A stretch of DNA of 64,000 bases from Terrabacter aerolatus. GTDB lineage: Bacteria; Actinomycetota; Actinomycetes; Actinomycetales; Dermatophilaceae. The notes beneath the pieces were generated by a model, which had not been told where the DNA came from, made no database searches, and saw only the letters and a program-made list of their open reading frames with translations. Of this stretch, positions 36,598 through 44,198 are shown piece after piece. Made by a program: the position numbers and the translations under genes. Position 1 is the first letter of the stretch; each line of letters starts with the position of its first letter. The DNA is taken from NCBI RefSeq assembly GCF_007991735.1, contig NZ_BJYX01000018.1, positions 34,890 through 98,889 of the forward strand, in the 5' to 3' direction.

Positions 36598-38415
36598 ATG
36601 TCTGGCGCCGGTCCGGAGCTGAAGAAGGCGCTCAACCAGCGCCAGCTGACGATGATCGCCATGGGCGGTGTGATCGGCGCCGGCCTGTTCGTCGGGTCGG
36701 GCACCGTCATCAAGGCCACCGGGCCCGGCGCCTTCCTGACGTACGCGCTCTGCGGCGTCCTCATCATCATGGTGATGCGGATGCTCGCCGAGATGGCGGT
36801 CGCCAACCCGTCGACCGGCTCGTTCGCCGACTACTCTCGCAAGGCGCTCGGTGACTGGGCGGGCTTCTCGGTCGGCTGGCTCTACTGGTACTTCTGGGTC
36901 ATCGTCGTCGGGTTCGAGGCGGTGGCGGGCGCCAAGGTCCTCAACTTCTGGCTGCCCGGCGTGCCGACGTGGGTGCTCAGCCTCGTGCTCATGCTCCTCA
37001 TGACCGGCACCAACCTCATCTCGGTGTCGTCCTTCGGCGAGTTCGAGTTCTGGTTCGCCGGCATCAAGGTCGGCGCGATCATCGTCTTCCTCGTCTGCGG
37101 CGGCCTCTTCGTCTTCGGCATCTGGCCCAACGCCCATCTCGACTTCAGCAACCTCACGGCACACGGCGGGTTCTTCCCCAACGGCGGACTGGCCGTCACC
37201 GCCGGTGTGGTCACGGTCATCTTCTCCATGGTCGGCGCCGAGATCGCGACGATCGCGGCCGCCGAGTCCAACGACCCCGAGCGGGCGGTGAGCAAGGCCG
37301 CCAACTCCGTCATCACGCGCATCGCGATCTTCTTCGTCGGCTCGATCTTCCTCCTCGCGGTGATCCTGCCGTGGAACTCCTCGACGCTCGAGGCCTCGCC
37401 CTACGTCGCGGCGTTCCAGAGGATGGGCATCCCGTACGCCGACCACGTCATGAACGCCGTCGTGCTGACGGCCGTCCTCTCGTGCCTCAACTCCGGCCTC
37501 TACACGGCCTCGCGCATGCTCTTCGTCCTCGCCGCCAGGCGCGAGGCGCCGGCGTCGATGGTGTCGGTCAACTCGCGCGGCGTGCCGATGGTCGCGATCC
37601 TCGCGTCGTCGGTCGTCGGCTTCCTCGCGGTCATCATGGCGGCGGTCTCGCCCGACACGGTCTTCTCCTTCCTGCTCAACTCCTCTGGCGCCGTCATCCT
37701 CTTCGTCTACCTGCTCATCGCCGTCTCGCAGATCATCCTGCGCCGGCGCGCCGACCCGGCGACGCTCAAGGTGAAGATGTGGCTCTTCCCGACGCTGTCG
37801 GTCATCACGACCCTCGGCATCGTGCTCGTGCTCATCCAGATGGGCCTGACCGCCGACGTCCGCATCCAGCTCGTGCTCAGTCTCGTCTCGTTCGCCATCG
37901 TGCTGGTCCTCTTTTTCATCAACAGGGCCCGTATCGCACGCCTGCCCGCCCGGGTGGTCCCCGAGCACACCGGCGAGGCGCGTCGGGTGCTCGTCCTCGC
38001 CAACCAGACCCTCGAGTCCGACGAGCTCGTGTCCGAGCTGCAGCGCATCGACGCCCAGGGTGCGGCCACCTACTACGTGTGCGTCCCGGCCAGTCCCGTC
38101 GAGACCGGAACCGCCGCGACCCACGGCGCCGTCTCCGTCAAGGACGCGACGACCGCGGCCGCCCAGCGCCGGCTCGAGCGCGCGCTCGAGACGTTGACCA
38201 CGCACCATCTCGACGCCACGGGCGCCGTCGGCGACCAGCGACCGCTGCGCGCGCTCCGTGCCGCCGTGCAGGAGTTCGACCCCGACCAGATCGTCATCGT
38301 GACGCTCCCTGCGGCAGAGTCGATCTGGCAGCGTTTCGAGGTGGTCGACCGCGCGGCGGAGCTCGGTCTCCCGGTGACGCACGTCGAGGCGGCCTCGCTC
38401 GTCGGCGCGGTGTGA
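36598..38415 (+). CDS. amino-acid/GABA permease with C-terminal Usp-like domain
   Basis: 605 residues. Residues about 15-450 are an APC-superfamily transporter with 12 hydrophobic segments (AMGGVIGAGLFVGSG in helix 1, GFEAVAGAKVLN, FSMVGAEIATIAAAESNDP in helix 6, SRMLFVLAARREAP). It is closest to GABA/aromatic permeases by pattern. Residues about 460-605 form a soluble domain starting RRVLVLANQTLESDELVSEL that resembles a UspA-type fold. The next gene encodes a tandem Usp protein 3 nt downstream, so the transporter and stress-protein modules are linked twice. Substrate inferred only. Confidence 0.88.
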   Translation: MSGAGPELKKALNQRQLTMIAMGGVIGAGLFVGSGTVIKATGPGAFLTYALCGVLIIMVMRMLAEMAVANPSTGSFADYSRKALGDWAGFSVGWLYWYFWVIVVGFEAVAGAKVLNFWLPGVPTWVLSLVLMLLMTGTNLISVSSFGEFEFWFAGIKVGAIIVFLVCGGLFVFGIWPNAHLDFSNLTAHGGFFPNGGLAVTAGVVTVIFSMVGAEIATIAAAESNDPERAVSKAANSVITRIAIFFVGSIFLLAVILPWNSSTLEASPYVAAFQRMGIPYADHVMNAVVLTAVLSCLNSGLYTASRMLFVLAARREAPASMVSVNSRGVPMVAILASSVVGFLAVIMAAVSPDTVFSFLLNSSGAVILFVYLLIAVSQIILRRRADPATLKVKMWLFPTLSVITTLGIVLVLIQMGLTADVRIQLVLSLVSFAIVLVLFFINRARIARLPARVVPEHTGEARRVLVLANQTLESDELVSELQRIDAQGAATYYVCVPASPVETGTAATHGAVSVKDATTAAAQRRLERALETLTTHHLDATGAVGDQRPLRALRAAVQEFDPDQIVIVTLPAAESIWQRFEVVDRAAELGLPVTHVEAASLVGAV

Positions 38416-38418
38416 GCC

Positions 38419-39318
38419 ATGCCGATCGTCGTCGCCTACACGGAGGGTGACAGCGGCACCTCCGCACTGGAGCTCGCCAGTGTCCTGTCCCGCTCGACCG
38501 GTGAGGCGCTCGTCGTCGCCGTCGTCGTCACGACCCCGCACGCCGCGGGCGCGCCCGAGTTCGTCGACGGCGACTATCTGGCACCCCTGACCCAGTGGGC
38601 CGACAGGGTGCTCGACGCCGCCCGAGAGCGTATGCCGTCCGGTGTCGGTGCGTCGTTCCAGGTCGTCCGCGCGTCGTCCATCCCGGGCGGCCTGCTCGAA
38701 CTCGCCTCTCGCACCACGGCTTCCGCCCTCGTCATCGGCTCGTCCAGCAAGGGTCCCCTCGGGCGCATCTCGCTGGGTAGCGTCACCGACCGGCTCGTGC
38801 ACTCCGCGCCCCTGCCCGTGCTGCTCGCGCCACTCGGCTACCGGGCCGCTCCCTCCGCGCGCATCCGCCGGGTGAGCATCGGCTACGGCGGCTCGAAGGA
38901 CGGCGGCTACGTCGCCGTGGCCGGAGCCCGCCTCGCCGAGACGCTCGGTGCCGCGGCACGCGTCGTCACCTTCGCCGTGCGCCCGCCGAAGCAGTTCTTC
39001 GGCGGCATCGAGGAGTCCGCCGACGAGCTCGTCATCGACCGGTGGGTCACCCGCATGAAGGCCGCGATCATCAAGCAGGTCAACGAGATCGAGCCAGGTC
39101 GGCTCGGCGACCGCCTGGCTCGGTCGCTCGTCGTCGGCGACGGCGTCTCGTGGGCCCACGCGATCTGGGACGTCGAGTGGGCCGACGGCGACCTGCTCGT
39201 CGTCGGACCGAGCTCGTCGGCTCCGGCCGCCCGGATCTTCCTCGGGTCACGCGCGTCGAAGATCGTCCGGTCGGCGCCGGTGCCGGTCTACCTCGTACCG
39301 GCGCCCCGTCGTCACTGA
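38419..39318 (+). CDS. universal stress protein (tandem UspA domains)
   Basis: 299 residues with two UspA domains (about 1-140 and 150-299). Each has the beta-alpha pattern and nucleotide-site-like segments: ALVIGSSSKGPLGRISLGSVTDRLVHSAPLPVLL (positions about 95-128, shown in part) and LLVVGPSSSAPAARIFLGSRASKIV near the end. ATP binding is likely but not certain. Starts 3 nt after the permease stop. Its stop overlaps the convergent uvrA-like gene by 7 bp, leaving no room for a conventional terminator. Confidence 0.85.
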   Translation: MPIVVAYTEGDSGTSALELASVLSRSTGEALVVAVVVTTPHAAGAPEFVDGDYLAPLTQWADRVLDAARERMPSGVGASFQVVRASSIPGGLLELASRTTASALVIGSSSKGPLGRISLGSVTDRLVHSAPLPVLLAPLGYRAAPSARIRRVSIGYGGSKDGGYVAVAGARLAETLGAAARVVTFAVRPPKQFFGGIEESADELVIDRWVTRMKAAIIKQVNEIEPGRLGDRLARSLVVGDGVSWAHAIWDVEWADGDLLVVGPSSSAPAARIFLGSRASKIVRSAPVPVYLVPAPRRH

Positions 39319-41816
39319 CCTGCGTCGGCCCGGAGTGCCACCCTCGCCGCCAGACGTCTCGCGAGGTGTGGCGCGGTGGCGCCGCGGTCGGCCTCGGCCA
39401 CCTGTTCGGGCGTGCCCGCCGCGACGACGCGGCCGCCCTCGTCGCCGCCACCGGGCCCGAGGTCGATGACCCAGTCGGCGCTGGCGATCGTGTCGAGGTG
39501 GTGCTCGACGAGCACGACGGTGTTGCCGGCGTCGACGAGGGCGTGCAGCTGCCGCAGCAGCAGCGCCACGTCGGCGGCGTGCAGCCCCGAGGTCGGCTCG
39601 TCGAGCAGGTAGAGCGCGTGGCCTCGCCTGGCCCGCTGCAGCTCGGTCGCGAGCTTGATCCGCTGCGCCTCACCGCCGCTCAGCTCGGTCGCGGGCTGGC
39701 CGAGGCGCAGGTAGCCGAGGCCGACCTCGCGCAGCGTCAGCAGGCTGCGTGCCGCGGCCGGGACCTCCGCCAGGAAGTCGGCCGCCTCGTCGACGGTGAG
39801 ACCGAGCACGTCGGCGATCGACTTGCCGTCGTAGGTGATCTCGAGGGTCTCGGCGTTGTAGCGCGCGCCGTGGCACGTGGGGCACGGCGCGTACGTGCCC
39901 GGCAGGAAGAGCAGCTCGACCGACACGAAGCCTTCGCCCTGGCAGGTCTCGCAGCGGCCCTCGGCGACGTTGAAGGAGAAGCGTCCCGGCCCGTAGCCGC
40001 GCTCACGCGCCTCGGGGGTGGCGGCATACAACCTCCGCACGGCGTCGAAGAGGCCGGTGTAGGTCGCGAGGTTCGAGCGCGGCGTGCGGCCGATCGGGCG
40101 CTGGTCGACCCGCACGAGTCGGTCGAAGGACTCGAGCCCGGTCGCGTCGTCGACGTCGATCTCGAGCTCGCTCTCCTCGGCGTCCTCGGGGGCCTGTCCG
40201 AGGTGGCGGCGAACGAGCTCCGCGAGCACCTGCGTCACGAGCGTCGACTTGCCCGACCCCGAGACGCCGGTCACGGCCGTGAGGACGCAGAGCGGCACGT
40301 CGACGGAGAGCCCGTCGAGGTTGTGCCGGCTCACGCCGCGCAGGTGCAGCCAACCCTTCGGTGAGCGGCCGTGTGGCTGCATCACGTCGGCGCGACCGAA
40401 GAGGTGCGCGCTCGTCACCGACTCGGTGACCTGTTCGAGCCCCTCGACCGGGCCGGAGTAGAGCACCTGACCGCCCTGCTCGCCGGCACCCGGGCCGATG
40501 TCGACGACCCAGTCGGCGCGGCGCACGATGTCGAGGTCGTGCTCGACGACGAAGAGCGAGTTGCCCGAGCGCTTGAGGGCATCGAGGACGTCGAGCAGCG
40601 GCTCGGCGTCGGCCGGGTGCAGGCCCGCCGACGGCTCGTCGAGCACGTAGACGACGCCGAAGAGGCCCGAGCGCAGCTGCGTGGCGATGCGCAGGCGCTG
40701 GGCCTCGCCGGGGGAGAGGGTCGTCGACCGGCGCCCCAGCGAGAGGTAGCCGAGGCCGAGGTCGAGCAGCACCGCGATGCGCTCGACGAGGTCGGCGCTG
40801 AGGCGCACGGCCACCTCGGTGGCCTCGCCCGAGGTCGCCGACGACGTCGCAGCGCCGGCCTCGGTGAGCTCGGCGACCGGACGCAGGTGCGCCGACAGGT
40901 CGGTCAACGACAGCGCGTTCGCCTCGGCGATGCTGAGCCCCCGGAAGGTCACCGTGAGCGCGTCCGCACGCAGGCCCGTGCCACCGCACGCCGGGCACCG
41001 CACGCTGCGGACGAAGCGGAGCGCCTTGTCGCGCATCATCTGGCTCTTGGTGTCGGCCAGCGTGTGCCGGATGTGCTTGCGGGCGCTCCAGAAGGTGCCG
41101 AAGTAGTCGCGGCCCGTCGAGTCGTCGGGCTCGCCCTTGCGGTCGATGAGCACCCGCGGCTGCTCGTCGGTGTAGAGCAGCCAGTCCCGGTCCTTCTTCG
41201 GCAGGTCACGCCACGGCACGTCGATGTCGATGCCGACCGTCCGCGTGACCCGCACGAGGTTCTTGCCCTGCCAGGCGCCCGGCCACGCCGCGATGGCTCC
41301 CTCGCGGACGGTGAGCGACGGGTCGGGCACGAGCAGGTCCTCGGCGACGTCGTGCGCCTCGCCGAGGCCGTGGCACTCGGGGCACGCGCCGGCGGCGGTG
41401 TTGGGGGAGAAGGCCTCCGCCTCGAGCCGCTGCAGACCCTCGGGGTAGCGGCCGGCGCGCGAGTAGAGCATCCGCAGCAGGTTCGACAGCGTCGTCAGGG
41501 TGCCGACCGTCGAGCGCGAGCTCGGGGCACCGCGGCGCTGCTGCAGCGCCACCGCTGGCGGCAGTCCGGTGACCTCCCGGACGTGCGGAGCGCCGACCTG
41601 CTGGAGCAGGCGGCGGGCATACGGCGCGACCGACTCGAAGTAGCGGCGCTGCGCCTCGGCGTAGAGCGTCCCGAACGCGAGGGACGACTTGCCCGAGCCG
41701 GAGACGCCGGTGAACGCGACCATCGCATCTCGCGGGAGGTCGACGTCCACGGTCTTCAGGTTGTGCTCCGCGGCGCCGCGGACGTGGACGAAGTGGTCGG
41801 TCGGGTCGCTGTGCAC
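39312..41816 (-). CDS. class II UvrA-like excinuclease ATPase (UvrA2)
   Basis: 834 residues, shorter than canonical UvrA (about 950), consistent with class II UvrA that lacks the UvrB-binding domain. Two ABC ATPase units: Walker [12 protein letters not shown] (about 37-47) and [11 protein letters not shown] (about 520); signatures [12 protein letters not shown] and [12 protein letters not shown]; zinc pairs [24 protein letters not shown] and CPTCHG. Such proteins are linked to DNA-damage tolerance or self-resistance to DNA-intercalating drugs. GTG start; a TAGACA hexamer 6 nt upstream resembles the leaderless promoters here. Confidence 0.9.
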   Translation of the reverse strand: MHSDPTDHFVHVRGAAEHNLKTVDVDLPRDAMVAFTGVSGSGKSSLAFGTLYAEAQRRYFESVAPYARRLLQQVGAPHVREVTGLPPAVALQQRRGAPSSRSTVGTLTTLSNLLRMLYSRAGRYPEGLQRLEAEAFSPNTAAGACPECHGLGEAHDVAEDLLVPDPSLTVREGAIAAWPGAWQGKNLVRVTRTVGIDIDVPWRDLPKKDRDWLLYTDEQPRVLIDRKGEPDDSTGRDYFGTFWSARKHIRHTLADTKSQMMRDKALRFVRSVRCPACGGTGLRADALTVTFRGLSIAEANALSLTDLSAHLRPVAELTEAGAATSSATSGEATEVAVRLSADLVERIAVLLDLGLGYLSLGRRSTTLSPGEAQRLRIATQLRSGLFGVVYVLDEPSAGLHPADAEPLLDVLDALKRSGNSLFVVEHDLDIVRRADWVVDIGPGAGEQGGQVLYSGPVEGLEQVTESVTSAHLFGRADVMQPHGRSPKGWLHLRGVSRHNLDGLSVDVPLCVLTAVTGVSGSGKSTLVTQVLAELVRRHLGQAPEDAEESELEIDVDDATGLESFDRLVRVDQRPIGRTPRSNLATYTGLFDAVRRLYAATPEARERGYGPGRFSFNVAEGRCETCQGEGFVSVELLFLPGTYAPCPTCHGARYNAETLEITYDGKSIADVLGLTVDEAADFLAEVPAAARSLLTLREVGLGYLRLGQPATELSGGEAQRIKLATELQRARRGHALYLLDEPTSGLHAADVALLLRQLHALVDAGNTVVLVEHHLDTIASADWVIDLGPGGGDEGGRVVAAGTPEQVAEADRGATAPHLARRLAARVALRADAGQ

Positions 41817-41946
41817 CTGACCTGTCTAGTCGCTCCCGGGCCCGGGAGCACCATCGGGGTGCCCCCGTCCGGCGAGCGTCGTCACCTCGCGTATGCCGTC
41901 CCCGACGTCGAGGACTCGGCTGAGCTGGTCTTCGCCGGTCCCCGGC

Positions 41947-42963
41947 TCAGGCCACGACGACGGCGTCCGGGGTCGTCGTGGTCAGGCGCATCCGCACCGG
42001 CACCTCGTCGCCCACCCCCGGGGGAGCGACGCCGGCCGGCAGCACGAGCAGGCTGCACTGCATGTGCGGCGGCTCGGCGAAGCGCGGCATGACGCCCGAG
42101 ACCGTGAACGGGGAGCGCACTCGGTGGGCGGCCTCGAGGACGCCCTCGGTGACGGCGATGGCGCGGGACCGCGCCGTCGCTGCCGACGACGGGCTCTCCA
42201 TGGCGACGCCGTGGGACGTGCCCCCGCTGACGACGACGATGTGGCCGGCCGCGACGGTCCGCTGCCGGTAGCCGACTCGGCTGCCCTTGGCCACGGGTCG
42301 CACGTCGAGCACGTGGGCGCGCACCTCGTAGGAGCCCTTGTCGGCGTACCAGAGGTCGGTCCCGATGCGCGGGCGGAACTCGTGCTCGGGGAATCGCGCT
42401 GCGAGAGTTGACAGCTCGGCCGCGGACACGTGCGAGACGTACCACGTGAGCTCACCGGGGACGGCGGCGATGAAGCGCGAGATCTCCTCGACGTGGCCGG
42501 TCCCCAGGGGCAGGTGCAGCGTGACGCCGACCGCGTCGGCGGCCCCCGCCAGGGCGGCGACCTCGTTGACGGGAGTCCCGTAGCGGTTCATCGACGTGAG
42601 CCCCTCGACGACCACACGGGCGTCGGAGAGCACGCCGCGCAGGCTCGAGAGGTCCGACTGGGTGGTCACGGTGTGCACGACGCGCCGGTTCGCGAGATCG
42701 GGCAGGTCGGCGTGGACGGCGGCGCGGTAGGGCTCCATGACGAGCACGTCACCTCCGAAGGCCGCCAGCGCAGAGGGCAGCTCGACGTACGTGCCGATCG
42801 CGACCATCGGCACGCCCAGGCGTGCGGACTCGGCGCAGAGCAGGTCCCGGCCGAAGCCGTAGCCGTTGCCCTTGATGACGGGGACGATGCCCGGGTGGTC
42901 GGCGACGAACCGGTCGTGAGCGGCTCGCCAGCGCTCACCGTCGACGTGCAGGACGAAGGACAC
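41947..42963 (-). CDS. alanine-racemase-like PLP fold-III protein
   Basis: 338 residues. N-terminal PLP barrel with the lysine K31 in PVIKGNGYGFGR, SMNRYG, and a C-terminal beta domain (PRIGTDLWYADKG, KGSRVGYRQ). It is shorter than biosynthetic Alr (about 370) and the N-terminal dimer elements differ, so the substrate could be another amino acid. GTG start 6 nt after the FemX-like gene, on the same strand. This pairing suggests a role in making or modifying the peptidoglycan cross-bridge (inference). Confidence 0.82.
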   Translation of the reverse strand: MSFVLHVDGERWRAAHDRFVADHPGIVPVIKGNGYGFGRDLLCAESARLGVPMVAIGTYVELPSALAAFGGDVLVMEPYRAAVHADLPDLANRRVVHTVTTQSDLSSLRGVLSDARVVVEGLTSMNRYGTPVNEVAALAGAADAVGVTLHLPLGTGHVEEISRFIAAVPGELTWYVSHVSAAELSTLAARFPEHEFRPRIGTDLWYADKGSYEVRAHVLDVRPVAKGSRVGYRQRTVAAGHIVVVSGGTSHGVAMESPSSAATARSRAIAVTEGVLEAAHRVRSPFTVSGVMPRFAEPPHMQCSLLVLPAGVAPPGVGDEVPVRMRLTTTTPDAVVVA

Positions 42964-42969
42964 GATCGC

Positions 42970-44088
42970 TCACCGCCGCTTCATGTAGAGGTCGAAGGCC
43001 TTGTAGAGCAAGCGGTTCAGGGGCAGGTCCCACTCACCGGCGAGCCGCACGGCCTCGCCGCCGGTGCCGACCTTGAACCGGATCAGGCCGATGTGGGGGT
43101 TGGCCTCGTCGACGGTGTTGGTGATGCCGCGCAGGTCGTAGACGCTCGCGCCCGCAGCCAGCGAGTCCTGCATCATCCGCCACTGGATGGCCGTCGATCC
43201 CTGGAGCTCGCGCTTGGCGGCGGTGGAGGCGCCGTAGGAGTACCACGCGTGCTCACCCACGCGGATGAAGACGGTGGCCGCCAGGACGTCGCCCTCGTGC
43301 TCGGCGAGGTAGACCCGGATGCGCTCGGGGTCCTCGGCCGACAGCGCGGCGTACATCTGCTCGAAGTAGGCGAGACCCCGGGGCGTGAACCGGTCGCGCT
43401 CGGCGGTCTCGACGTAGGTGCGGTGGAAGGCCGGCAGGTCGGACGCGTCGCCCACGCGGACCGTGACGCCGTTCTTCAGCGTCTTCTTGATGTTGCGGCG
43501 CCACAGCTGGTTCATGCCGGCGAGCACGTCGGCCTCGGTGCGTCCGGCGAGCGGCACCTGGAAGACGTACTCCGGCTGGCCGGCGGCGAAGCCGTCGTCC
43601 GGGCTGAGGTGCTTGAACCCGAGCCGTTCCAGCTGCGCCACGACGGCCGTCCCCACCGGCTCGACGACGTCCGGCGTCGCCTCGTCGTAGCGGCGCACGG
43701 CCGGGTCGGCGATGGCGGCCTTGATGGTCGCGGTGCCCCAGCGGTGCGTGGCCACGGGCGGCCCGATTCGCAGCGCGAACGCGCCCTTCGACGTCAGGTG
43801 GTCGCGCAGCGCCCGGAGCAGCTCGACGAGCCGGGGTGAGGACCAGTCGATGCACGGTCCCTCGGGCACGTAGGCGAGGGACCGTTTGATCCTCGGCAGC
43901 GAGCGGTGCAGCACGAGTGCGGCGCCGACCATCTGCTCGCCCTCGAACCAGCCGACCGACTCGGCGCGCCACTCCTTCTTGACGTCCGCCCAGGCGGGCG
44001 TCTGGAGGAAGCTCGCCGACGGCTGGGTGCGCAGCCACGCGAGGTGCTCGGCGGCGCTGATGTCACGGACGGAGATGGGCGAGTTCAC
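42970..44088 (-). CDS. FemABX-like peptidoglycan bridge aminoacyltransferase
   Basis: 372 residues of the lipid II:glycine glycyltransferase (FemX/FmhB) superfamily: two GNAT-like halves joined by a helical region. Landmarks are SFLQTPAWADVKKEWRAE, RSLAYVPEGPCIDW, GMNQLWRRNIKKTLKNGV, FEQMYAAL, and HAWYSYGASTAAKRELQGSTAIQWRM (positions about 275-300, partial). It uses aminoacyl-tRNA to add bridge residues to lipid II at the cytoplasmic face. GTG start; TAGCGT lies 8 nt upstream. Confidence 0.9.
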   Translation of the reverse strand: MNSPISVRDISAAEHLAWLRTQPSASFLQTPAWADVKKEWRAESVGWFEGEQMVGAALVLHRSLPRIKRSLAYVPEGPCIDWSSPRLVELLRALRDHLTSKGAFALRIGPPVATHRWGTATIKAAIADPAVRRYDEATPDVVEPVGTAVVAQLERLGFKHLSPDDGFAAGQPEYVFQVPLAGRTEADVLAGMNQLWRRNIKKTLKNGVTVRVGDASDLPAFHRTYVETAERDRFTPRGLAYFEQMYAALSAEDPERIRVYLAEHEGDVLAATVFIRVGEHAWYSYGASTAAKRELQGSTAIQWRMMQDSLAAGASVYDLRGITNTVDEANPHIGLIRFKVGTGGEAVRLAGEWDLPLNRLLYKAFDLYMKRR

Positions 44089-44096
44089 GGTGGCTC

Positions 44097-44102
44097 ACGC
44101 TA
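44097..44102 (-). promoter_or_regulatory. -10 (TAGCGT) of the FemX-racemase operon
   Basis: TAGCGT on the minus strand is 8 nt before the FemX GTG and no Shine-Dalgarno is evident, so the mRNA is leaderless or nearly so. The 110-bp gap between the GH63-like stop and this start shows nothing else. Confidence 0.5.
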
Positions 44103-44198
44103 CCGGAGCGCGAGGGGTCACCCGACACGCCTCGCCCGCCACCCGGCATACGTCGTCGGTCGACCCGACCACGAGACCGAGGGCGTGTGCCGTGTCGC

